Shown here: piece by piece, positions 18,342-25,437 of the stretch
Position numbering within the stretch: position 1 is the first letter of the stretch
Layout of the letters: every line of letters begins with the position of its first letter
NCBI GenBank assembly: GCA_963735065.1
Contig: CAVTJL010000004.1
Span: 868,001 to 932,000, forward strand
Direction: 5' to 3'
Origin: CAVTJL01 sp963735065
GTDB lineage: Bacteria; Pseudomonadota; Alphaproteobacteria; Geminicoccales; Geminicoccaceae
Length of the DNA stretch: 64,000 nt
Made by a program: the position numbers and the translations under genes
Notes under the pieces: generated by a model
What the model was told of the DNA's origin: nothing
The model's input: the letters and a program-made list of their open reading frames with translations, nothing else
Database searches by the model: none

Positions 18342-18359
18342 ATCCTCCGGCGGGAGGAT
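18342..18359 (-). promoter_or_regulatory. Inverted repeat covering the fabF ribosome-binding site
   Basis: On the minus strand, ATCCTCC (18359-18353), loop CGCC, then GGAGGAT (18348-18342) form a perfect 7-bp stem directly before fabF. GGAGG in the right arm is the Shine-Dalgarno sequence of fabF, so the structure would hide it. No T-run follows, so it is not a terminator. Confidence 0.6.
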
Positions 18360-18369
18360 CAGTCCGAGT

Positions 18370-18603
18370 TCAGCTGTGTTCCTTAATATAGTTGATAGCA
18401 TCCTTGACAGTTAGAATCTTTTCGGCCGCGTCGTCCGGAATCTCGCAGCCGAACTCCTCCTCGAACGCCATAACGAGCTCGACCGTGTCGAGACTGTCAG
18501 CGCCAAGGTCGTCCACGAAGCTGGCGCTTTCCGTGACCTTCAACTCGTCGACACCAAGGTGCTCGACGACGATCTTCTTTACCCGTTCGGCGATATCGCT
18601 CAT
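18370..18603 (-). CDS. acpP: Acyl carrier protein
   Basis: AcpP carries growing acyl chains on a 4'-phosphopantetheine arm. The 77-residue acidic protein has the modification site Ser37 in DDLGADSLDTVELVM. It lies between fabG and fabF as in most bacteria. Its codon use is less GC-rich than its neighbours near the 3' end, as is usual for this highly expressed gene. The Sfp-type transferase at 36666 in this window may modify other carrier proteins rather than this one; no acpS is seen here. Confidence 0.97.
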   Translation of the reverse strand: MSDIAERVKKIVVEHLGVDELKVTESASFVDDLGADSLDTVELVMAFEEEFGCEIPDDAAEKILTVKDAINYIKEHS

Positions 18604-18738
18604 CCGACTGTCTCCGCTTTCGACGCCAAACCGCCCCGCCGCACCGTCCGAGCGTCGTGACGAGGCGGCTTTTACACGATGCCCCTTGCGTTGGCCAGCG
18701 CCCGCCCCCAGGCGCAGGCCGGCCGAATCAACATCCGG

Positions 18739-19476
18739 TCAGATCATGGCCATGCCGCCATTGACGTGCAGCGTCTGACCCGTCACCCACGCGGCCTCGT
18801 CGCTCGCCAGGTAGACGGCGGCAGCCGCCACGTCTTCCCCTTTGCCCATCCGGCCCACCGGAATCCGCGCCAGGAGATCGGCACGCTGGCGCTCATCCAA
18901 GGCCTCGGTCATGGCAGTCGCGACGAACCCCGGCGCAATGCAGTTGACCGTGATGCCACGGCTCGCAACCTCGGCGGCCAGCGCCTTGCTCATGCCGATC
19001 AGCCCGGCCTTGGCAGCAGCATAGTTCGTCTGGCCAGGATTGCCCGTCACGCCGACGATCGAGGTCACGCTGATGATCCGACCGTGGCGCCGGCGCATCA
19101 TGCCGCGCAGCGCGGCACGGCTGAGGCGGAAGCAGGCCGAGAGGTTGGTCTCGATCACGGCCTGCCAGTCCGCATCCTTCATCCGCATCGCCAGGGTGTC
19201 GCGCGTGATGCCGGCGTTGTTGATCAGGATGTCGAGCTTGCCGTGGCTTTCGGCGGCGCCGATCAGCGCCTCCGCGGCACCGTCGTCGGTGATCTCGCCG
19301 ACCGCGACCGAGACGCGCTCGCCCAGCGAGCCCGCGAGCTCATCGAGCGCCTCGCGCCGCCGCCCCGCCAGCGTGACGACAGCACCCTGGGCGTGCAGCG
19401 CACGCGCGACGGCGCCGCCGATCCCACCCGAGGCGCCGGTGATCAGCGCCACCTTGCCCGACAGATCGAACATCAT
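18739..19476 (-). CDS. fabG: 3-oxoacyl-ACP reductase FabG
   Basis: FabG reduces 3-ketoacyl-ACP with NADPH in fatty-acid elongation. The 245-residue SDR protein has the complete motif set: cofactor loop GASGGIGGAVA, NNAGITRD, Ser in SVTSIVG, and YxxxK in TNYAAAKAGLIGMSK. ATG at 19476 follows the fabD stop by one base (TGAGATG), so the two are probably co-translated. The intact active site contrasts with the atypical SDR at 3236. Confidence 0.95.
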   Translation of the reverse strand: MMFDLSGKVALITGASGGIGGAVARALHAQGAVVTLAGRRREALDELAGSLGERVSVAVGEITDDGAAEALIGAAESHGKLDILINNAGITRDTLAMRMKDADWQAVIETNLSACFRLSRAALRGMMRRRHGRIISVTSIVGVTGNPGQTNYAAAKAGLIGMSKALAAEVASRGITVNCIAPGFVATAMTEALDERQRADLLARIPVGRMGKGEDVAAAAVYLASDEAAWVTGQTLHVNGGMAMI

Positions 19477-19477
19477 C

Positions 19478-20440
19478 TCAAGCCGCTCCCGAATCGGTGA
19501 GCGCGCGCAGGGCGGGCTCGATGTCGGCAGGCTCCTGGACGGTGAGGACGGTGGCACCGGCGAGCCCGCGCCTGGCGAGGCCGGCCAGCACCCGACCTGG
19601 TCCGATCTCGATGACCGTCCGCACGCCGAGCCGAGCCATCGTCGCCATGCTCTCCCGCCAGCGAACGCGCCCTGTGACCTGACGGGTGAGAAGATCCGGC
19701 AGCGGCTCCGCCGTCGCCACGGGCTCGGCCGTCACATTGGCGATCAGAGGCGCCGCCGGCCTCGAGAAGCTCGCCCGCTCCAGCTCGGCCCCCAGCTCCG
19801 CCGCCGCGGGCGCCATCAGCGAGCAGTGAAACGGTGCGCTGACCTGGAGGAGCATCGAGCGCCGAGCACCGCGCTCCTTGCCGAGCGCCACGGCACGCTC
19901 CACGGCGCCGCGGTGCCCGCTCACCACCACCTGGCCGGCACAGTTGTCGTTCGCCACCTGGCAGACCTCGATGCCCTGCGAGGCATCGGCAGCGAGACGC
20001 TCCACCTCCTCGATCTCGAGGCCCAGGATGGCCGCCATCGCCCCCATGCCGGCAGGCACCGCCCGCTGCATGGCGCTGCCCCGGAGCCGGAGCAGACGCG
20101 CGGCATCGGCGATCGGAAGCGCGCCAGCGGCCGCGAGGGCCGAATACTCGCCAAGCGAGTGGCCGGCGACGTAGCGCACGAGCGTGCCAAGCGGTCGCCC
20201 GAGCGCCTGCTCGAGCATACGCACCGCCGCAAGCGACGCCGCCATCAGCGCCGGCTGGGCGTGCTCGGTGAGCGTCAACGTCTCGATCGGGCCCTCGAAG
20301 ACGAGGCGGGAGAGCCGCTCGCCCAGCGCCGCGTCGACCTCGTCGAACACCGCGCGCGCCGCCGGAGCCGCGTCGTAGAGCGCCTTGCCCATGCCCACGG
20401 CCTGGGCGCCCTGCCCGGGGAAAACTGCGATTGCCGTCAT
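19478..20440 (-). CDS. fabD: Malonyl-CoA:ACP transacylase
   Basis: FabD loads malonyl groups from malonyl-CoA onto ACP. The 320-residue protein starts MTAIAVFPGQGAQAVGMG. It has the nucleophile Ser in AGHSLGEYSALAAAG, an Arg in LLRLRGSAMQ, and His in SAPFHCSLM. ATG at 20440 is chosen because the family starts there; an open frame continues upstream without support. It heads the leftward fatty-acid operon and is divergent from rpsF across a 263-bp region. fabH is not in this window. Confidence 0.95.
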   Translation of the reverse strand: MTAIAVFPGQGAQAVGMGKALYDAAPAARAVFDEVDAALGERLSRLVFEGPIETLTLTEHAQPALMAASLAAVRMLEQALGRPLGTLVRYVAGHSLGEYSALAAAGALPIADAARLLRLRGSAMQRAVPAGMGAMAAILGLEIEEVERLAADASQGIEVCQVANDNCAGQVVVSGHRGAVERAVALGKERGARRSMLLQVSAPFHCSLMAPAAAELGAELERASFSRPAAPLIANVTAEPVATAEPLPDLLTRQVTGRVRWRESMATMARLGVRTVIEIGPGRVLAGLARRGLAGATVLTVQEPADIEPALRALTDSGAA

Positions 20441-20509
20441 CTGCCGCTTGTTGTGCTTGCCGAGAAGCCGCCGAGGCCGCGTGAGCCGGCAGCTCGATGG
20501 TCGCGTGCT

Positions 20510-20535
20510 CATATAGGGCGTCGCGCGTCTGTCAA
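20510..20535 (-). promoter_or_regulatory. Possible fabD promoter
   Basis: On the minus strand a perfect TTGACA (20535-20530) is followed by TATATG (20515-20510). The spacer is 14 bp, shorter than the preferred 16-18, so the -10 assignment is doubtful. It lies about 70 bp before fabD. Confidence 0.3.
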
Positions 20536-20541
20536 GCGGGG

Positions 20542-20569
20542 TTGCAGCGCGCTGCCGATGGTGTATTTT
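20542..20569 (+). promoter_or_regulatory. Probable promoter of the rpsF operon
   Basis: TTGCAG (20542-20547) and TATTTT (20564-20569) are separated by 16 bp, a good sigma-70-like pair in a GC-rich region. It lies about 135 bp before rpsF, leaving a leader long enough for regulation. Otherwise I see nothing recognisable in 20441-20703. Confidence 0.45.
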
Positions 20570-20703
20570 CCGGCGCCTGTTTTCGCCCGGTCTCGCTCGT
20601 GGAGCGTCGGCCGGCTGCGAGTGGGTAGCGGAAGGGGCCCGATCCTTGGTCGTGGCCACCTTTTTTGCCGTCCCTAGTCGGCAAGCGTGGAGATGATCGT
20701 TGC

Positions 20704-21154
20704 ATGCCTCTTTATGAACACACGCTGATCGCGCGACCCGATCTGTCCGGTCAGCAGGCGCAGACGCTGGCCGAGACGTTCGGTCAGCAGATCACCGAGC
20801 AGGGCGGCCGGGTCGCCAAGAGCGAGTATTGGGGCCTCCGGAACCTCGCCTACCGCGTGAAGCGGAATCGCAAGGGCCATTACCTCCACCTCGCCATCGA
20901 GGCGCCAGCGGCCGTGCTCTCCGAGCTCGAGCGCACCGAGCGCTATCACGAGGATGTGTTGCGCTTCCTCTCGGTGAAGGTCGACGCCCTTGGACGAGGG
21001 GCCGTCGGTCGTCATGCAGGTGCGCGCCAGCCGCGACGATCGCGGCCGCCGCGATCGCAGGGACGATGGGCCGCGGCGCGACGACGGGCCGCGCAGGGAT
21101 CGCGATGACGGCCCGCGCAGAGACGATGGGCCTCGCAGAGAGGACGGGCGATGA
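20704..21154 (+). CDS. rpsF: 30S ribosomal protein S6, C-terminal tail frameshifted
   Basis: S6 binds the central domain of 16S rRNA together with S18. The first 96 codons encode a normal S6 (MPLYEHTLIARPDLSGQQAQ, YWGLRNLAYRVKRNRKGHYL, ERYHEDVLRFLSVKVDAL). After codon 96 an extra T at 20990/20991 (CTTGGAC instead of CTGGAC) throws the frame, and the uncorrected reading stops at 21108 with a random Arg-rich tail. In the other frame the expected acidic tail is intact: DEGPSVVMQVRASRDD, then repeats of RRDDGP, ending at TGA 21152-21154. That stop overlaps the rpsR start as ATGA. Core S6 should still fold. Confidence 0.85.
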
Positions 21155-21456
21155 GCGACAATCACGGAAGCTCGCACGACGATCGCGGCTCGGGTGACCG
21201 CCGCCGGGGTGGCGAGCCGCCCAACATCACCATTCGGCGCCCCTTCTTCCGTCGCCGCAAGTCGAGCCCGTTCGCCCATGCGGACGCGCCGCGGATCGAC
21301 TACAAGGACATCAAGCTGCTGCAGCGGTTCGTCTCCGAGCGCGGCAAGATCGTCCCGCGGCGCATCACGGCGGTGACCGCCAAGGAGCAGCGGGCGCTGG
21401 CGCAGGCGATCAAGCGGGCCCGCGAGCTGGCCCTCCTGCCCTACGTCGCGCATTGA
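21151..21456 (+). CDS. rpsR: 30S ribosomal protein S18
   Basis: S18 forms a heterodimer with S6 on the small-subunit platform. The 101-residue protein has a variable N-terminal extension of about 25 residues. The conserved core follows: FFRRRKSSPFAH, IDYKDIKLLQRFVSERGKIV and RRITAVTAKEQRALAQAIKR. ATG at 21151 overlaps the corrected rpsF stop. It is followed by the DUF2232 gene and rplI in one operon. Confidence 0.96.
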   Translation: MSDNHGSSHDDRGSGDRRRGGEPPNITIRRPFFRRRKSSPFAHADAPRIDYKDIKLLQRFVSERGKIVPRRITAVTAKEQRALAQAIKRARELALLPYVAH

Positions 21457-21474
21457 TCGGGAGACTTGCGGGGA

Positions 21475-22389
21475 ATGGGACGGGCCGGCGCGGTCACGGC
21501 GTTGGCGGGAGCCGCTAGCGGCGTCCTTTTCCTTTCGCTCGTCCTGGGTGCGAAGGCGGCACCCTTCGTCGCCTATTTCGTCCAGTTCCCGCTCTTCTTC
21601 TGCGGTCTCGCCTTCGGCCTCGCCTCGGTCACCTTCGCGTCGGCCGGAGCCGCCCTGATAGCGGTGCTCCTGGGCGGCTTCCTGGCCGGTGTGGGCTTCC
21701 TCCTGATCGAGGTGGCCCCCACTGTCCTTGTCGTCCGGCAGGCGATGCTGTGGCGCGAGCGCGACGGCGTGGTGGAGTGGTACCCGGCAGGCCGCATCCT
21801 GGCCGAGCTGACCTTGCTGACGGCCGGCATCGTCGTCCTGGGCCTCGTGTGGCTCGCCTCGGGCGAGGGAGGCATCGAGGGTGCCTTTGCCAGCTTCGCG
21901 CAGGCCCTGTCCACGGAAGCTGCCACCGCCGTCGCTGCCGCGGAGCTGCATGCGCTGACCGTGCGCTGGGCCCGTTGGGTTCCGGGCATCGTAGCGATGT
22001 CCTGGATGCTGATGACCATCCTCAACGCCGTCCTGGCCCAGATCCTGGCACGGCGGGCGGGATGGGCCAGGCGGCCGATGCCGGACATCGCCGCGCTGGA
22101 GGTGCCGCGCTACTGCGCCACCGCCCTGATCGTTGCCCTTGCGGCAGTCGTGGCGCTGGGCGGCTTTCTGGGCTATGTGGCAGCCGCGGCGGTGCTCGTG
22201 TTCGCCGTGCCGTCCCTCTTCCAGGGGCTGGCCGTCGTTCACACCTTGAGCCGGCGTCGTGCGCCCAACCGTGTTCCCCTGATCTTTTTCTACGTGCTGC
22301 TGACGGTGTTCAGCTGGCCCCTCGTGCCTCTCGTGGTCCTGCTCGGCCTCGTTGACACCTGGGTCGGCGTTCGCCGCCGCTTGGCGTGA
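21475..22389 (+). CDS. DUF2232 family multi-pass membrane protein
   Basis: This hydrophobic protein of 304 residues has about eight predicted membrane spans and belongs to the YybS-like DUF2232 group. In alphaproteobacteria the group typically lies between rpsR and rplI, as here. No catalytic motif is visible. Spans are seen around VTALAGAASGVLFLSLVLG, LLTAGIVVLGLVWLA, ALIVALAAVVALGGFLGYV and VPLIFFYVLLTVFSWPLVPL. Function is unknown; such proteins have been compared with vitamin-transporter S components, but nothing here proves it. ATG at 21475 is chosen over TTG at 21466. Confidence 0.8.
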   Translation: MGRAGAVTALAGAASGVLFLSLVLGAKAAPFVAYFVQFPLFFCGLAFGLASVTFASAGAALIAVLLGGFLAGVGFLLIEVAPTVLVVRQAMLWRERDGVVEWYPAGRILAELTLLTAGIVVLGLVWLASGEGGIEGAFASFAQALSTEAATAVAAAELHALTVRWARWVPGIVAMSWMLMTILNAVLAQILARRAGWARRPMPDIAALEVPRYCATALIVALAAVVALGGFLGYVAAAAVLVFAVPSLFQGLAVVHTLSRRRAPNRVPLIFFYVLLTVFSWPLVPLVVLLGLVDTWVGVRRRLA

Positions 22390-22407
22390 TATCGGAGGTC
22401 TCTGTCG

Positions 22408-22974
22408 ATGCAGGTCATTCTTCTCGAGCGCGTGCCGAAGCTGGGCCAGATGGGCCAGGTCGTCACGGTCAAGGACGGGTTCGCCCGCAACTTCCTGATC
22501 CCCGGCGGCAAGGCGCTCCGGGCGACCAAGCGTGCGCTCGAGGACTTCGAGAAGCGCCGCCGGCAGCTCGAGGCGGTCAACATCGAGCGTCGTCAGGACG
22601 CTGAGCAGCTGGCAGGCGAGGTCGAGGGCCGGAGCGTCGTGGTCCTGCGCCAGGCGAGTGAGAGCAACCAGCTCTACGGCTCCGTCTCGGCGCGTGACAT
22701 CGCCGTTGCGTTCACCGAATCGGGGCTGACGTTGGATCGGCACCAGATCCGCCTCGAGCAGCCGCTGAAGGCGCTGGGCATCCACGAGGTGCGTGTGGCG
22801 CTCCATCCGGAGGTCGAGGTCACGGTGTCGGTGAACATCGCCCGCTCTGCCGAGGAGGCCGACATCCAAAGCGGCGTCGCGCCGGCCACGGCCGCCGACG
22901 AGGCCGACGAGGAGGAAGAGGAGAGCGAGGAGGACGAGGTGCTGCGGATCGAGGAGCTCATCTCGCCCCGATGA
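22408..22974 (+). CDS. rplI: 50S ribosomal protein L9
   Basis: L9 bridges the L1 stalk region of 23S rRNA and helps reading-frame maintenance. The 188-residue protein has the family signature MQVILLERVPKLGQMGQVV with GFARNFLIPGGKAL, a long connecting helix, and the C-terminal domain (SVSARDIAVAFTESGLTLDR, HPEVEVTVSVNI). A strongly acidic Glu/Asp-rich tail after about residue 155 is usual in alphaproteobacteria. It ends the rpsF operon. Confidence 0.95.
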   Translation: MQVILLERVPKLGQMGQVVTVKDGFARNFLIPGGKALRATKRALEDFEKRRRQLEAVNIERRQDAEQLAGEVEGRSVVVLRQASESNQLYGSVSARDIAVAFTESGLTLDRHQIRLEQPLKALGIHEVRVALHPEVEVTVSVNIARSAEEADIQSGVAPATAADEADEEEEESEEDEVLRIEELISPR

Positions 22975-23085
22975 GCCAACGCCTCTTGGTGGCGCGGCCC
23001 TTTCGCCCCTATGCTGCGGGTTGAAGGCTGGACGTAACAGGAGCCAGGGGCCGGCGCCGCCGGTCGGGGCGGCGCGGAGGTGGCG

Positions 23086-23733
23086 ATGGCGAACAGGAAG
23101 CTCGAGGGGACCAACGAGATCACCGAGCAGGTGGCGGTGGTCAAGAAATATGCCAATCGCCGTCTGTATAACACGGCGAGCAGCAGCTACGTCACGCTCG
23201 AAGAGCTGTGTCAGATGGTTCGCGACGGCAAGGATTTCGTCGTCTTCGATGCCAAGACGGGTGAGGACATCACACGCTCGGTGCTGACGCAGATCATCCT
23301 CGAGGAGGACAGCAAGGGCCGCAATCTTCTGCCGATCAAGTTCCTCCGGCAGCTGATCGGCTTCTACGACGACAGCCTGCACGCCTTCGTGCCGCGCTAC
23401 CTCGAGCTGTCGATGGAGAACTTCGCGCGCCATCAGGACCAGATGCGCGGCTACATGGAAGACACCTTCGGCCGCTTCTTCCCGCTCAACCAGTTCGAGG
23501 ACATGGCACGCCAGAACATGGCGCTGCTGCAGCGCGCGGCGAACATGTTCAGCCCCTTCCCCGCGGACAGCGCGCAGGGCTCGGCCGAGGCGGCAGCAGC
23601 TGAGCCTCCACGTGAGCCGTCACGTGGCTCCGCCGAGCTCGGCAACGAGGTCCGCGAGCTGCGCGACCGGATGGAGGCGCTGCAAAGGCAGCTGAACGAT
23701 CTCGGGCGCCCCGTCGAGCCGAAGACCAAGTAG
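23086..23733 (+). CDS. phaR: Polyhydroxyalkanoate synthesis repressor PhaR
   Basis: PhaR binds DNA and PHA granules. When storage polymer is low it represses phasin and its own gene. The 215-residue protein has the N-terminal PHB accumulation regulator domain (VVKKYANRRLYNTASSSYVT, LCQMVRDGKDFVVFDAKTGE). A second region contains LEEDSKGRNLLPIKFLRQLI and the C-terminal part is coiled-coil-like and ends in a basic tail. ATG at 23086 has GGAGG five bases upstream; GTG at 23080 is less good. No pha synthesis genes are next to it in this window. Confidence 0.9.
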   Translation: MANRKLEGTNEITEQVAVVKKYANRRLYNTASSSYVTLEELCQMVRDGKDFVVFDAKTGEDITRSVLTQIILEEDSKGRNLLPIKFLRQLIGFYDDSLHAFVPRYLELSMENFARHQDQMRGYMEDTFGRFFPLNQFEDMARQNMALLQRAANMFSPFPADSAQGSAEAAAAEPPREPSRGSAELGNEVRELRDRMEALQRQLNDLGRPVEPKTK

Positions 23734-23774
23734 CCCGAGAGGGCCGGCCGACCGGCCGCGACGGCTGCCGGCCG

Positions 23775-23990
23775 TCAGTCGACCCAACCGGTTCCGTCGT
23801 CCCAGAACGTCCCATCGTCCCAGGGCTCGCCGCGCAGGGGCTGGGCGGCCGTGGCCTCAGCCGCCCCGTCGCCGAGCGGCAGCAGAGCCAGACCCGTCAC
23901 GGTGCCGAGAAGCCGACGGCGATCGAGCTTCCATGGCCGCTCCGGGCGAGCGGTCGCATCGTCGGTCGGACGGTCGTCGTCCTGGCCCAT
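23775..23990 (-). CDS. Small Tat-type exported peptide with WDDGT repeats
   Basis: This 71-residue protein has no recognised family. The N-terminus is polar (MGQDDDRPTDDATARPERPW). A twin-arginine-like signal follows (LDRRRLLGTVTGLALLPLGD, about residues 22-41) with an AxA-type region (AEATAA). The predicted mature part is only about 20 residues and ends PWDDGTFWDDGTGWVD, a short repeat rich in Trp, Asp and Gly. ATG at 23990 follows GAGGTGA. That sequence contains the stop of the upstream MarR gene, so the two are surely one operon. The short mature peptide could be a metal or cofactor ligand, a precursor peptide, or a small envelope protein; I cannot choose. Confidence 0.65.
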   Translation of the reverse strand: MGQDDDRPTDDATARPERPWKLDRRRLLGTVTGLALLPLGDGAAEATAAQPLRGEPWDDGTFWDDGTGWVD

Positions 23991-23995
23991 CGAGA

Positions 23996-24448
23996 TCACC
24001 TCGCGTAATTGACGAGATCGGACCAATAGCGCTCGAGGCCCATCAAGGCGGTGTTCACGTTCTCGAGCTGCTCCTGCGACATGATCCGCCCCGCGATCTC
24101 CTCAGCATTGCGACGATAGAGATCGTCGATCCGTGCGGTGAGATCGAGGCCCTTCTCGGAGAGCCGCACCCGCGTCATCCGCCGGTCGTGGGCCGAGCGC
24201 TCCTGGATGATATAGCCGTTCTCGACCAGCCTCTTCACATTGTAGGAGACGTTGGAGCCGAGATAGTAACCGCGTGCGGTGAGCTCACCCACGGTCAGCT
24301 GCTCGGAGCTTATGTTGAAGAGGATAAGCGTCTGGACGTTGTTGATGTCCTGGATCCCGCGGCGATCAAGCTCGGCCTTGATGACATCGAGAAAGCGTCG
24401 GTGAAGGCGCTCGATAAGCCGGGTGAGCTGAAGGTAGGGCTCTTTCAC
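23996..24448 (-). CDS. MarR-family winged-helix regulator, LdtR-like
   Basis: This DNA-binding regulator of 150 residues has the MarR fold. The recognition region LTARGYYLGSNVSYNVKRLV and the wing SAHDRRMTRVRLSEKG are clear. The NNVQTLILFNIS and GYYLGSNVSYN sequences resemble LdtR of Rhizobiales, which controls L,D-transpeptidase genes and osmotic stress. No L,D-transpeptidase is nearby. GTG at 24448 is the start. Its stop lies five bases before the Tat-type peptide, so it probably controls that operon, including itself. Confidence 0.8.
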   Translation of the reverse strand: MKEPYLQLTRLIERLHRRFLDVIKAELDRRGIQDINNVQTLILFNISSEQLTVGELTARGYYLGSNVSYNVKRLVENGYIIQERSAHDRRMTRVRLSEKGLDLTARIDDLYRRNAEEIAGRIMSQEQLENVNTALMGLERYWSDLVNYAR

Positions 24449-24520
24449 TTAGTGCCTCGACGTTATGAGTCCTGGACCCAATGGAAGCCGTCCGAGGATG
24501 GCGAGCCGACCTCTTGAGGC

Positions 24521-25414
24521 TCAGCCCGTCTCACCTGCCATCATCTTGATGATTGCGGAAAAATCCAGCCCCTCATTCCCGCCTCTGGCGAATATGGTGT
24601 AAAGTTGACACGCTTCTGAGGATAATGGTGTCGCCACGCCCACAGACTGGGCGGCCTGCTGAGCGAGCCGGAGGTCCTTCAGCATCATCGCGGCCGTGAA
24701 ACCGGCCTGGTAGTCGCGGTTGGCGGGCGAGGCCGGCACCGGCCCCGGCACGGGGCAGTAGCTCGTCATGGACCAGCATTGGCCGGACGACTTCGAGCTG
24801 ATGTCGAAAAGACGTTGCGCATCGAGCCCAAGACGGCTCGCGAGGGCGAAAGCCTCCGAGACGGCGATCATCGAGACGCCGAGAATGAGATTGTTGCAGA
24901 TCTTGGCCGCCTGGCCGTTGCCGCTGGGGCCGGCGTGGATGACAGCCTTCCCCATGCTCGCAAGGAGAGGCTCGGCGCGCGCGAACGAAGCCTCCTCGCC
25001 GCCCACCATGAAGGTCAAGGTCCCGCCCGCGGCACCGGTGACCCCGCCCGACACCGGCGCGTCGAGCATCGGGAAGCCCCGATCGGCGGCGCTGCGGGCG
25101 ACAGCCCGCGCCGTCTCGACGTCGATCGTCGAGCAGTCGATCAGGAGCGCGCCCTTCGCGGCTGCGGCAAGGACACCCGGCTCGTCCAGATAGACGGCGC
25201 GGACATGCTGCCCCTGCGGCAGCATCGTGACGACGACCTCGGCGTCCTTCACGGCCGAGGCCACATCGGCCGCAACCTCACCACCGGCCTCGCGCAACGC
25301 ATCGGTCGCCGCCTTGGCGAGATCGAAGCCGCGGACGGCGTGGCCCGCCTTGACGAGGTTGATCGCCATCGGCAGGCCCATATTGCCGAGGCCGATGAAG
25401 CCGATCCGTGCCAT
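24521..25414 (-). CDS. mmsB: 3-hydroxyisobutyrate dehydrogenase
   Basis: This enzyme oxidises 3-hydroxyisobutyrate to methylmalonate semialdehyde with NAD in valine breakdown. The 297-residue protein has the N-terminal Rossmann motif IGFIGLGNMGLPMA, the substrate loop DAPVSGGVTGAAGGTLTFMV, and the catalytic Lys in GNGQAAKICNNLILG. The C-terminus GLDFSAIIKMM is characteristic of this branch of the beta-hydroxyacid dehydrogenases. It is third in the operon after the acyl-CoA dehydrogenase and the CoA hydrolase. mmsA, for the next step, is not in this window. Confidence 0.9.
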   Translation of the reverse strand: MARIGFIGLGNMGLPMAINLVKAGHAVRGFDLAKAATDALREAGGEVAADVASAVKDAEVVVTMLPQGQHVRAVYLDEPGVLAAAAKGALLIDCSTIDVETARAVARSAADRGFPMLDAPVSGGVTGAAGGTLTFMVGGEEASFARAEPLLASMGKAVIHAGPSGNGQAAKICNNLILGVSMIAVSEAFALASRLGLDAQRLFDISSKSSGQCWSMTSYCPVPGPVPASPANRDYQAGFTAAMMLKDLRLAQQAAQSVGVATPLSSEACQLYTIFARGGNEGLDFSAIIKMMAGETG

Positions 25415-25437
25415 GTCCCCTCCTCCGGCGGCCGCCG

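Noticed and set aside
20645..20660. GTGGCCACC followed by six T residues before rpsF, as a terminator or attenuator
   Set aside because: The stem is only four base pairs and would not terminate.
20674..23433. A 2.7-kb open frame on the minus strand opposite rpsF-rplI
   Set aside because: It lies opposite four well-supported genes, has no recognisable domain, and such long antisense frames are common in GC-rich DNA.
23734..23774. GC-rich inverted repeat after phaR
   Set aside because: It can form a stem from GGCCGG repeats, but there is no T-run, and such pairing is frequent in this composition.
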